Assembly (NCBI GenBank): GCA_001600095.1
Contig: BCIX01000001.1
Span: 4,551,198-4,615,197 of the forward strand
Reading direction: 5' to 3'
Length of the DNA stretch: 64,000 nucleotides
Source of the DNA: Bullera alba
Lineage: Eukaryota > Basidiomycota > Tremellomycetes > Tremellales > Bulleraceae
The notes under the pieces were generated by a model that was not told the DNA's origin, did no database searches, and was given only the letters and a program-made list of their open reading frames with translations. Below are positions 46,986 to 57,278 of this stretch, piece by piece. The number at the start of each line of letters is the position of its first letter. Positions within the stretch are counted from its first letter, which is position 1. The position numbers were made by a program, and so were the translations under genes.

Positions 46986-47274
46986 GATATGTGGGACCTA
47001 TGACTTGACTTGCGATAGATGGTTGAGGTGAACGAGTCTCTGACTCTATCTGTTGAGCGCTGTGGATGGTTGATCGAAGCAACGCGGATAGATTCGCTTT
47101 TAGGTCTTTGACCGCGATTGGGACGATTGGGTGTGAAGTCAATAATGCAGACTCGTAGCTCCAGACTCCCCTGTACACAGGAATGTCTGTGAAAGGGTGG
47201 ACTCGGAGGCGCTTGATGCTGAAAGGATGCGACGTCTGATACCTATTTCAAGCTGTGTCAGCAATGTCAAAGTG

Positions 47275-47291
47275 ACAAAGGTCACAAAGGT
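47275..47291. repeat. 8+1+8 direct duplication
   Basis: ACAAAGGT, spacer C, ACAAAGGT. Confidence 0.7.
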
Positions 47292-47544
47292 GTAGCATGT
47301 GATCGTATCATGGTTGTGTTCAGTAAGCAGGCTGAGTGCAGGTTAAGGTGGTATCAGGGGCCAGGGCTAGGAGCTGGAAAAACGGGAGCGCTCAGTCCCA
47401 GTCAGTTATCCCGTCCGCCGTACACTAGGTGATTAAATGTGATTCGATCCTCTGCATAGACCCTTCAGTTCTGAAGTTTCGCAAAGCCTCGTACTCTCTT
47501 CGGCCTTCATCCTGGCGTTCTGCGCCTCCTCGGTCATTGGTATT

Positions 47545-47895
47545 TCATTTCTCAGAGTCCCTCTCAAAGCGTCCTCCTGGAGCGTTCTTCCCCGTGCCGG
47601 AACCCTTCTTCCTCCCGCCCATACACATGAGATCTTCGTAAAGCCTGCCGAACTTGCACGTGCAAGCTAGGAGGAATACCGCAACGAAAATGCAGATGCC
47701 TAGACTGAACATGCCTGAGGTAGTGGTCAGTAAGGAGTCGGTCAGTGTCTCATGAGTCATGAGAGGCGGTCAACTCGTACGTGGTGACTGCTTGACGTGG
47801 AGGGGATAAGGGGCAAGAGCGATGAGTAGTAACGCACCTAGCTTGTCTCCCCAGTCCGCGGGTGACTTGGCTGCATCAGCTCTATCTTCGAGCAT
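47545..47895 (-). CDS. Small single-pass membrane protein, cluster member 5, 75 aa
   Basis: Exon 1 (47895-47838, 19 codons plus one base) joins 47714-47545 across a 123-nt phase-1 intron with donor GTGCGT. The N-terminus (MLEDRADAAKSPADWGDKL) precedes the helix MFSLGICIFVAVFLLACTC. A basic tail follows, KFGRLYEDLMCMGGRKKGSGTGK, ending in mixed charge. Two Cys sit at the membrane border (ACTC), as for lipid-modified proteins, but that is speculation. No family is recognised. Confidence 0.6.
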
Positions 47896-49299
47896 GGTGC
47901 CAAGGATAAGATGCCTGAGGAGATTGCGGCAAGTCTCTAAGGAATCGGTATTCGGTGGAGTTAAGGTCGTGTAAGGCCAGTGATACCAGGGAGGACACCT
48001 TCGTCGACACGTCCCTGAGTGCAGTCTGATCGCAATCACGACGTGCACTCAACCAATCCATACTCCATACCACGAGTTTCTCCGGGTGTCAGCGTATCCT
48101 TTCACGTGGGTTGCGACGATCAGACAGATGAGGAGATTGTATGGTAAAGGAGCATACTCTCAGGCCTCATTGCAGGGAGTAGGACGTAGCAGGGAAAGGT
48201 GTCAAGGATTCCGGCATATCTACAAGTGAACGTTGCCGCGTGAGCACTGATCACCATGTTATTTCTCTCGCAACTCACCAGTTTGCAGCATCACTTCCAA
48301 TCCCAGCCCGGCGGTCAGTCGAAGTTGCTTTTGTGAACAGACCCAGTGAAAAGTTGAGAAGGGCCGTAGTAGCAAGGTCACGACGTCTGACAAGTCACGC
48401 AGAAGGATGATATAGACTGACTGGGGACTGTTCATCCATAGTCTGGAGAATCTCGATCGTGTCGAGAGATCTACGCAGACTCCCACCGGCCGGGCAGATA
48501 CTGGTGGGCCGCCTTCTCAAGCTCTCGCTTTGAGCCTTTCATGAGGGCGCTTAATGCGTGTCCGAAGGCGAGCCGTCTGCACAGGCGAGCGGAACAAGTG
48601 ACACGAAGACAAGGCGAAGCCAAGGCGAGATACGAAGCTCGAGAGTTGGCAGCGAGGCCCAACTCGCGACTCGCGAGGTTCAGTCGACGTGCCTACTGCG
48701 TCTCGGGTTAGGCGAGTGGCACGGGAGACGGCGGCTCGAATAGGCCTCTCCAGTTGTCCCGTTGTGCGCGCGGATTCTCTGCTGGGGAATTTAATCCGGT
48801 TTCCTAACCTTTTCAGAACGGGTGCTTTTCGAAAGCCTAAATTCCTCACGTTTTATAGGCGTGCGAAATTTTGTCAAATATGTCAGTTAGGCCTCGTCAT
48901 AAGTCTCACTATGAGCCGCCCGAGTCGGCGGCTCCAGGGACGGAGCTCTGGCAGACTGGCCTGGCGGATCCAGTCAGAGGTCAGGAGGACACGAGCGGTC
49001 AATCTTATCAAGAGCATGCAATGCAAATCCAGGTTGTCGGGGCTCCAGCGAGGGCCCAGAAGGTACCAGACTGTACTGGTCAGTCGAGAACCGACTCCTA
49101 AGCCGATGCAAGCCCCATATTGGTTACATCCTACGCTCATATACTTGGCCGCGCCGAATGCAGATCGACGCGCGACGCGACGCGATTCGACATCCTCGAC
49201 GCTTCGACCTCCACTTTCTTGGAATTTGAAGGTTCTGATGTTCTTATGCTCAGCCTTCAACACTTAATACTTAACTTTGTCCTGCTGTTCTTGAACGAG
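47896..49299. other. 1.4-kb region without a confident gene; possible gene relics
   Basis: On the minus strand two stretches look coding: YAGILDTFPCYVLLPAMRPE near 48220-48161, and KLVVWSMDWLSARRD just after it near 48070. A donor and acceptor could join them. Upstream, however, every splice I tried runs into a stop, so a decayed or partial gene is possible. On the plus strand 48880-49101 encodes 73 residues (MSVRPRHKSHYEPPESAAPG) with no known motif. CAAGGCGA (AGC) CAAGGCGA lies at 48610-48628. Confidence 0.35.
48610..48628. repeat. 8+3+8 direct duplication
   Basis: CAAGGCGA, spacer AGC, CAAGGCGA. Confidence 0.75.
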
Positions 49300-50300
49300 A
49301 TGAGGTAAGCGAGTGTGACCTCCCTGAGCACATATATGCGCAAACGCAGTCACTGACCAGTCCTAGCCGGTCGCCATCGCCCACCTTGTCAGACTCGGCG
49401 TTGCTAGACTCTCTGGAGGATGACCCGAACTTTGATCTAGCAGCGCACCGGGAGAGACGAATGGATGAGCTCAAAGCGCAGATAGGCCAAGTCAAGACAT
49501 TACAAGAGAGTGAATACGGGAGAGTGGTGACGTATGGCGAGGAGAAGAAGCTCATCGAGCGAATGTCGTGAGTGAGCAGGGGTCCCAATGCGCAGACCGA
49601 GGCAGTAGCTCATCAGACGGCGTAGAAAAGAGAAGTACTGCATTATACACTTCTTCCACCCCGACTTTCATAGATGCAAGATCATGGACAAGCGGTTGGA
49701 TGTGAGTGAGAACACCGGAGATAGATGCAATAAACATGTCGCGTCCAGCTGACAATTAAACAGGAACTAGCTCCAAAGCACACCCACACCCTCTTTCTCA
49801 GAACGTCGGTCGAGAATGCGCCTTTCCTGGTCAACAAACTCGGCGTTCAGGTCTTGCCATGTGTTCACGTGTTTGTCGATGGGAAGGGCGTTGACAGGCG
49901 AGTTCGAGGTTTGGTAACAGGCAATTGGAGGAGCATGAGCTGAACTCGGGTCTCTAGATTGATCGGATTCGAGGAGCTAGGTGATACAGATCAGTTCACC
50001 AGTTCCGCTCTCGAATTTAGGCTTAAGCAAACAGGTCAGCTGCTCGACCATGTGCTTGTTTCTCAGCTGACTTGGCTTTCAGGTGCACTGCCCACTGGTC
50101 AGATCTCACTTGCAAATACACTATCATCGGGACTGCTAGATACACGGCATGTTGGGTCAGGTTCAGAAGACGAGTCAGAGGACGATGATGACCGAGCGCG
50201 GAGAAAAGCCTCTTCGGGGACGAAAGCTGGTGGGGCAAGGCGGGGCAAAATGGGTATACGGAACGGGTTTGTGCAGGGCGACGCGGATGAGGACGAATAG
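49300..50300 (+). CDS. PLP1: TXNDC9/Plp1 thioredoxin-like phosducin protein, 236 aa
   Basis: Exons are 49300-49304 (ATG plus two bases), 49367-49567, 49626-49701, 49764-49897, 49958-50034 and 50083-50300. Landmarks are DDPNFDLAAHRERRMDELKAQ, then the thioredoxin-like fold without its active-site CxxC: IIHFFHPDFHRCKIMDKRLDELAPKH, then VENAPFLVNKLGVQVLPCVHVFVDGK, and LIGFEELGDTDQFTSSALEFRL. The C-terminal 70 residues are Asp/Ser/Gly/Arg-rich. Family members bind the CCT chaperonin and assist beta-tubulin and actin folding. Intron 49898-49957 is of the GC-AG kind. The five-base first coding exon explains why the start is easily missed. Confidence 0.92.
49898..49957 (+). other. GC-AG intron in the TXNDC9 gene
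   Basis: The donor is GCGAGT and the acceptor CTCTAG. Removing it joins KGVDR to LIGFEEL, a conserved stretch of the family, so the non-canonical donor is well supported. Confidence 0.85.
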
Positions 50301-50505
50301 AAGGGACGTGAGACCTGAGGGGGGAGGACAGCGAAGTCGAGAATAGACGAGACAACACTATAATCACGCATTTGCATTCTACAACGACACTATCACTGGG
50401 GATACAAGCAATGTACAAGATGTTACAGGTCAACATCACAGATGTGTTTCTAATCACGTATGATATGTGGCCTCTCTCCAACGTATCCGCTATCTTCTTC
50501 CGATC

Positions 50506-51628
50506 TCAATTCCCCCTTGACTGACCGGTACGACCTGTCCAGCCAGCAACAGCGCCTGCTCTCGCTCCAACGGCGCGGAGACCATCTTTCGCTTGTTCAA
50601 AGTATCCACCCACGCTGACACCCTGCCCCGAGACACCTTGAGCAGCTGGTCCACCGTGCCCCTGCGCCCCGTAGCCATAGCTTATGCCAGCTGGATTGCT
50701 CGCTCTTCCCACTTCCCTCGCCTCGTCCGCTGCTGAGGATGCGGGCAGGGTCATATCGCGGGCGAGAGCGGTTGCTGGTGTGGTAGTGAGCGAAGGACCG
50801 GGCGGGGGCGAGGTGAGCCTGGTGGGGTGGGTAGGCGGCGACGGGGAGAATATCTCCTCGGGAGGTGGGGGTGATATGAGGATTTGGTAGCTATCGCCCA
50901 GGCCCGCGTTCTTGGCCTCCGACGTGCCCGTGAGAGGAGGTACATTGTTCTTCTTGTCCGCGCAGAAGTTGAGCAGCTGGAGCAAAGCTAGAGGCAGAGC
51001 ATTCGTTGACGGAGGTTTGTAATTCCGTGACGAGGTCCGGGGGAAGTGTAATGTGATTAGATGTTCCTCCCACGGTATGAGCTCCTTGAAGTGATATGAG
51101 CACCTATTGCTGAAGACCGCAAGTGTACACTGACCTCCGTAACGGCGAACCAGCCCTTTCTGGGGCGACGTTGCAGGAACACGACGGCGATCTACGCTGG
51201 ATCAGACTGTGAGAACCACCGGCTTCGGTGTCGATGTGCAAGGTATAAGAAACTCACCTCGCCTCTCTCCTTACCCTTGTCCACTGTCTCCCTGACGAAC
51301 TCTTCGATCTTGGTGTTCACTTCCCTCTCGACCGTCGATGTGGGATATACCGCCTATAATCACATCACCATCAGTCTCGATCTAACGTCACACGACGAAG
51401 ACCTATGCAAGTGGGAGCTGCACCAACCACATGTGCATCGTTGATCTCGTATGTATCAGGTTCCACGAGGTCCAGGATTCGGTGAAAGAAGATCCCATGG
51501 AGCAGAGCACGTAACGTCGGCCTGACTTGGTTAGGCGAGATGGACTATAGGACGATTCGTTAGAAACTGCTGGCACGCGACCACCACGGAGAAGCTCTCA
51601 CCAGCTCTAGATGGTTCAAAAGCTCCAT
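50506..51628 (-). CDS. ATG101: Autophagy protein Atg101 with extended Pro-rich tail, 291 aa
   Basis: Exons are 51628-51602, 51544-51428, 51353-51258, 51191-51135 and 51084-50506. The start MELLNHLELSISPNQVRPTLRALLHGIFFHR aligns with the first strand and helix of the HORMA fold. It continues VEREVNTKIEEFVRETVDKGKERGEIAVVFLQRRPRKGWFAVTEELIPWEEH, where the GWF corresponds to the exposed WF finger that recruits downstream factors, and IPWE is the family hallmark. The HORMA part ends near SYQILI. About 125 extra residues follow, first Pro/Ser/Thr-rich and then Gly/Ala-rich. Atg101 pairs with Atg13 in the Atg1 initiation complex in fungi that lack Atg29/Atg31. The second intron has a GTTGGT donor. 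Confidence 0.88.
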
Positions 51629-51915
51629 CAGGGCGACGAATCGCAGTGGAGAAATGTCACAATGGCTGCAGGATCCACCGAGAACGCTTTTGAGTTGTTG
51701 TGAAAGGATAAGTCAAAGGTGAATACCAAGAGTCGCGCAACGGTGAAACATCAAGATGTCCGAAGGATAACCAGGTGGAATCCTCGGCTAGCATTTGGAC
51801 CGGCAGAGAGGTACGAGAAGCGCGATAAGGGGAGTGCAGTATAGCCAATGCCAATGATGATGGCGTACAACGAATACTACGAGTGCTACTGTAGATCATA
51901 CGGATGGGATCCTGC

Positions 51916-53018
51916 TCAATCACTCTCCGGGGCACTGTCCCCGCCCTCAACATCGCTATCCGCGCCTCCGATCTCTATTCCACCATCATCCTCTGGCTCA
52001 TCCACAATTCCCTTCTCCTCCCTCTTCTTCTTGTTCTTCGCTTCCAATTTCGCCAGGATCTTCTCGGCCTTGTTGAAGAGCCCTCCGGTAGCAGTTCCGC
52101 AAGCGTAGCATTTGGGAGACTTGATGAATCTGTTCAATGCACACCTGAGGTTGGGAGAGTCAGCCGTGATGCTGGACTTTGCGAATCGTCTACTCACCTC
52201 ATACAGAAGTAATGACCACATTTTGTCACGATCGGTTCCGTAAACTCCTTCCTGCATATCAAGCACGCGAAAGGAACTTCCTCCTCATCGTCATCATCGT
52301 CCGCAGGTACGCCTCCGTGCTCGGGACCCAGTTTATCCAATTGCCATCCAGCGAGATAATCACCTCTGTCGTGCAGGAATTTACAGCTGTCGCCGTAGCC
52401 GCAGAAGCCAGTCTCCTTGTAGTCTTTGCACACATCGGGCTGATAGTCGACGAGAGTGATCGTGCGGATATTGGTGGTCGCTCGTATGGGCCCAGTTTTC
52501 ATTTTCGTGTCCATCACATCGGTACGTTTGTTGATTGTGGGGAGGTAATTCGCAGCTCCACGGTACAGCCCGTCGTCAATCTCGCCATCCTGCGGACCAT
52601 GGTCAGTACTCATGACACCTCGCAATGCAGATACGGTCTCGCCTACCTCGTTTAGCCTGATCTTCTTCCCGTCAACCTTCACCGAGCCGTCCGTCTCTAG
52701 GTCGTACTCCGTGGATCTTGTCGCATACTGGTCTCCACGACCACCGATCAAGCTCTCATCAGCCTTGTAATCCGTGTCATCCAATCCACCTCCGTTCTCG
52801 TCCTCTTCACCAAACTCGCGCCTCCGCTTGGTACCTTGTACCAGGGGGTTGAGTATTGATTTCTTGGTTGGCCTCACGACGGACGAAGTTGAGGCCTCTG
52901 CTTGGTTCGGTGGACTTCCATCTTCATTATCTGCTGGCGGAGTACGTTTCCGCGACTGCTGAGGACGTCTCGATGGGCCTTTCTTGAAGGTCACTACGGG
53001 TGCGGCAGAGGTGGACAT
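51916..53018 (-). CDS. CWC24: Pre-mRNA splicing factor Cwc24/RNF113, 330 aa
   Basis: Exons are 53018-52647, 52589-52198 and 52144-51916; the 57-nt first intron is in frame and easily overlooked. A basic, disordered N-terminus is followed by a CCCH zinc finger (CKDYKETGFCGYGDSCKFLH) and a RING finger (CLICRKEFTEPIVTKCGHYFC...CALNRF...CYAC). This pair, in this order, defines Cwc24 in yeast and RNF113A in humans. The protein binds the 5' splice site in the spliceosome before the first catalytic step. The C-terminus is Asp/Glu-rich. An upstream in-frame extension exists but begins without a good reason to prefer it. Confidence 0.93.
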
Positions 53019-53723
53019 GTCGAGTGGAGGTCGGGTGCGAATCCGTAGATCAGAAGATGTTGTTCTTTTGGTGGACTTCTCCAATTTATCTGATATTGCC
53101 TTGCCTCGCGACGATGAGATTGAATTGTCAGAGATGTTCACGAATGCCTTCGACTTGTTATAGGTGCATGAAGGGAGCATGCATCTGAGTCCTGACTAAG
53201 CCAAAAGACCATTCACAGACGGCCAGCCAGGAGACGCGACGAAGAACGACGAGGCTGGGTGGCAAACCGCCACATCTATAATCCCGCACGGCGTTTTACC
53301 ACTATGGTACGTAGCTCAATGGGGGGTTGGGCACGACCACAGCCAGGAGGCGGTGGCGACAGCGATAGCGTCAACAACGGCGACGACGACGACGGCCGAC
53401 GAGGAGACGATCGAGCTTCCCCCACCTGGTGACGAGCGAAGACAATTCCCACTCGAAGCAAATATTCAGTTTGGCTGTACCTGGACCAAGATAGAAGGAG
53501 AGACACCTACCGAGGCCCCGATATCCCTTCTGGGTGGTGTGAAAAAAACTGCCTCCTCCTGCCTCATCGACTGAAACCCCGGTAATCCCGTCCTCACACT
53601 CGTTTTGACCATCATCCATCCCAACCTCAAACCGCCTCATCGATAACGCCGAGAGCGGAGTCACGACCTCCACTTGAGACGTCCACCCGATACACCCACC
53701 ATAGACCACCGTCATCACCAAGC
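53019..53723. promoter_or_regulatory. Divergent promoter of CWC24 and the Zn2Cys6 factor
   Basis: The 705 bases separate two outward-facing starts. Short open frames here carry no motifs. CA/CAT-rich leader sequence precedes the ATG at 53724. Confidence 0.5.
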
Positions 53724-55847
53724 ATGGACGACAACCATCATCACGACGAGGACTCTGATGCACTCGCGTCCGCCCTGGGCGCTATTGGAGCCCACCAGGA
53801 TGATGGCTCTGCTCAACACCACTTTCATCATCAACTACAGCCGCCCGACTTCTCCCACGGTCACAAGTCTCAGGACGACCTCGATGTCAATGGCAGCGTG
53901 GATGTTGATGTCGATAGCCAAGGATTGGGCGAGCACGAAGGGATAGACGTTCATGCGCTGGACATACCGGGGGAAGGGGAGGACGATCTCGACCTCAATC
54001 TTGGAAGCATCGGTACACCAGGTCTTGATGTTGACGACTCGGACGGTGGTGGACATAGAGGCGGATATGGTAGACCACCAAGCATAAGGAAGGGTAAGTT
54101 CTGGCCCCTTCCTCCCCCCTGACGAGCATTGACCTCTTCCTCCAGCTTGCGACCTCTGCCACGCGGCAAAGCAGAAATGCTCTGGCGAACGCCCCTCGTG
54201 CTCTCGCTGCATCGCCGGTGGATGGACATGCAACTACGCCCCTCGACAGCGGCGTCGCACAGTGCCCAAGAATCAGAAGATGTCCTCGACCCCCATCGAT
54301 CATCATCAGATGCAGCTGCAACAGCAATTGCAACTCCAGCAGCAGGCGCAACAAGCGGCTCAACAGCAGCTTCAGCAGCAACAGCAACAAGAGGAGCAAC
54401 GACGACAGCAAATGCAGCAGGATCAGCAGAGAGCTCATCAGCACAACCTCTTTGCTTCGGCAGTAGTGTCCAGCGCGCAGCAGCGAGCAGGGCTGGGTCC
54501 CGGCCAGGTCAAGAAGAGGAAGTTGGGTCACCGCGATATACACAGCGGCAACTCGAACTCGTTTGGCGGGGAGATGGACATGAAGGTCGCCATGGGCATG
54601 GCCGTCGATTTGGGGCTCGCAGGAGAGGATGAGGGAGACGAGTTGATCTCAATGTCCGACGACCAAATGGTGAGTCTCGCCATTATTACTTTGCCGTAAA
54701 TGCTGATCTCCGCGTCCAGCTCGAATCTCTGGCAATTGACGGATACCTCGCTGATTTGCCCTTGGCCACGTTTGTCCACAATCTCCCTTATCAAGCGGGC
54801 CATAGCAATCAACCCCCACCCGATAGCTATCAGAACGAGGACTTTGGTGGAGGGAACGACAACACCTTCCCCTCCACCGACATGGACCAGCATACAACGT
54901 CAGCGTTGCGAGATGCAATCTTCTCGCTGAACGAGTCGAGTGGTGGAGGGACCGGACATGGAGACGGAGGCGAGGGCGACCAGGGCGGGGAGGGACAGGG
55001 TGAGAATGGAGAGGGGCTCGACCCACATCTCGCCTTACTGGACCTATCACATGCGATGCCCGTGGACGGTGAGGGCGAAGCTGGAGACCAACAGGGCGAC
55101 AGCGATCACCTGAATCTTGGCCAGTACACGAACCATCAGAACCATCAACAACTTCATGCCTGCACTCATATCCCACTCGTTCCCCATATCCTCGGTCTGT
55201 TGACCCAGCATGGTTTGGAGCCAAAGCCTGGGTCCAACACCCCTCTTACACTAGGTGTCTTCGCCCCGCTCGCGAGATCACTACGACTCTTCCTCGCGCT
55301 TGTCAACTGTCCTATCTGCTCATCGTCACCGCAGCAGACTCTGCCCCAACTTGCCCTGCTTTCGCGCACGACAACCATTCTCACTTTCCCTTTCCCGCCT
55401 ATCAACACCGTGCCAGGTACTACCTCGCCACTGCCTTCCTCCGCTTCTATCATGATGCACGGAGCGAGGCTCAGCGGCACTGGTATCTCCCCCGCCATCG
55501 AGCAACACATCGTTGGCGTGGTGTGGGATTCATGGAGGGCGGCCGTTCGAGAGATTTTCGCCCAGCTAGAGAGACGAGCGCAAGAGATCATCACTACTTC
55601 GGCACAGGCAATGGCTGCCGCTGCGTCTGCCGAGGCAATGAAGAACAGCGAAAAGGAGAGCGACAAGGGCAAGGACGGTGATGGAGACCCCAATGACCCT
55701 AGCAAAAGAGGCAGGAAGAGCGCTTCAGCCCAGCCCGCACCGGAACAACCAAAGTCGACGAGTAGTGCGGAGACGCAAAGGGCGGGACTTATGTTCCAGG
55801 CCATGAGCAGGTTGGTTACAGCCATGGACGAGGTCGAGGGGAACTAG
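53724..55847 (+). CDS. Zn2Cys6 transcription factor with poly-Gln segment, 673 aa
   Basis: Exons are 53724-54093, 54146-54669 and 54720-55847. A His/Asp-rich N-terminus of 120 residues precedes the zinc cluster ACDLCHAAKQKCSGERPSC followed by SRCIAGGWTC, a perfect six-cysteine pattern. A Gln-rich run encoded by about 54310-54440 follows. The C-terminal half has a Gly/Asp-rich linker and then a helical region with CPICSSSP and a conserved-looking WDSWRAAVREIF segment. The large fungal regulatory middle domain is not evident. Proteins of this class bind CGG-type DNA half-sites in the nucleus. Target genes cannot be inferred from the neighbours. Confidence 0.88.
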
Positions 55848-56132
55848 GACCCTTATCACCCTTTCGTGGAGAGGCGAGGAGTATTTTGGGATTGACAGTG
55901 GACCCGTGAGAACAGGAATGGAATGAGCGCTGGGCGGAACAAACCACACTGGTGGTTCGACGAAACAAAGTTGTTGTTCAATTAAGAAGTGTGAATCGGC
56001 CAAGAGAAGGACAGGAACCCGTGGATATATAGTAAACATAGTGTGTACTAAGCGTTTCGGCGATGAGTAGGAAATGCATCGTCTGAACAGTGTGACCCGT
56101 CCACATACCGTAGACACCACGGACCATCTGCT

Positions 56133-56830
56133 TCACTTAGTCACCTTGACCGAAGACCCGTATTTGCTAATCTGGCAGAAGCAGCGGTGTTTCTGATCCG
56201 GCGCCATAAGCGGATCAAAGGGGCCGCATCCCAGCGCTGGGTCTTGACTTTTATGGGCTGGCTGTCGATCGTCACCCTCTTCAAAGTCTCTTTTGCCTTC
56301 CACACTGAGACGAGCGAGCATGTCAGTGAAGATTGCACAAGCGGTGTATTCTGGAACCGAGGCCTCACAGTGATAGTCGTACTTGAAGTGGATGTAGGCG
56401 ACGGTTTCCACATCCACTTCGTCCTCTACGACAACCGTTCCGCTCTTAGCAGGAGCCATCTCGTCCGAGCTGACCGAGACCGAAGACGATTGTTCGTCGA
56501 CCCTCGAACGAGTCAACTCGGAGGGCGGAGAGGTGATTGCGACTTCGATTCCATGCTGCGGTGTTGTGTTGCAGGCAGGAGTGGAGGTGCCGGAACTTGA
56601 TACATCGTCGTTCTGAGGGACTGGCTTGAGTTTGGTTTGTTGACGAGCACGCTTCTGGTTTCTCCGCCTTGGCACGGTGTACACCTCGACCCTGTGTACT
56701 TCAGCAAGCAGACGACCTTCATGTCAGGAGATGCTCACATGACGACACCGGCTTCTCGATAGCGGCCCACGATGCCAAGGTCATTAGGCGGATGTGTGAG
56801 GATGTGCGTCAAGTGTGAAGGCCTGATCAT
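56133..56830 (-). CDS. Unrecognised 216-aa protein, two exons
   Basis: Exon 1 (56830-56739) joins exon 2 (56691-56133) across a 47-nt intron with donor GTGAGC and acceptor CACAG. The protein starts MIRPSHLTHILTHPPNDLGI. A basic segment (RRRNQKRARQQTKLK) may be a nuclear signal. A Ser/Thr-rich middle precedes a possibly ordered part (VETVAYIHFKYDYHCEASVPEYTACAIF), and the end is basic with three Cys. No known domain is seen. The reading frame could also be cut by further small introns. Convergent with the zinc-cluster factor. Confidence 0.5.
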
Positions 56831-57278
56831 TGGAGATAGGTTAGACAGTCGGAGAACTTTCATGACTGGACTTCTTTGGAAGGGTGTGGGGATGTTGAAA
56901 TGGGCAAGCGGCAAGCAATGCGCGGGTGAAGCTCTCAGGTGAAGACAGAAGGTCAGGTTTTAGTGTTCTGCGGTGTCACAACAGTGAAGTCTGAAATGGT
57001 AATGAGTGGGGATGCGAGCTCGCCGCGTTGTTTGGGTAGTCGTATCGTTTGAACAACGAAGCAACCAAGCGCATCTGTCAACAGTCTGAATACTCTGCAC
57101 AGTGCGAAGTCGACAGGTTTGGTCACCCAACAAAGGATGGCGAAAATCCTCAGAGCGTGATCGGTCGACTTGCCTCCTTTATTCCTGCCACCGGGAAGAC
57201 GATCAGTGATGCGCGGGGCTAGATGCTATGATCCCAATTGATCTCGTTAAACGTGCTGTTCATTCTCGGTCAGAAGAT
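56831..57278. other. Intergenic, 448 bases; nothing recognised
   Basis: It lies between the start of the 216-aa gene and the stop of the lectin gene on the same strand. No gene or clear motif. Confidence 0.5.

Larger units (their letters stand above)
44728..47544. other. Spacers of the small membrane-protein cluster
   Basis: The spacers between the five genes are 439, 423, 324 and 559 bases, so the genes are evenly stepped. I see no other gene in them on either strand. The last spacer has ACAAAGGT (C) ACAAAGGT at 47275-47291. Confidence 0.5.

Noticed and set aside
54310..54440. Poly-Gln run as an unstable microsatellite
   Set aside because: Codons alternate CAG and CAA with interruptions; it reads as an ordinary Gln-rich activation segment.
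54129..54632. Second long frame across the poly-Gln segment (Ala/Ser/Thr-rich)
   Set aside because: It is the +1 reading of CAG/CAA-rich DNA inside the zinc-cluster gene.
56513..56722. Alternative first exon MKVVCLLKYTGSRCTPC for the 216-aa gene
   Set aside because: It starts inside the proposed intron and is out of frame with the conserved-looking part.
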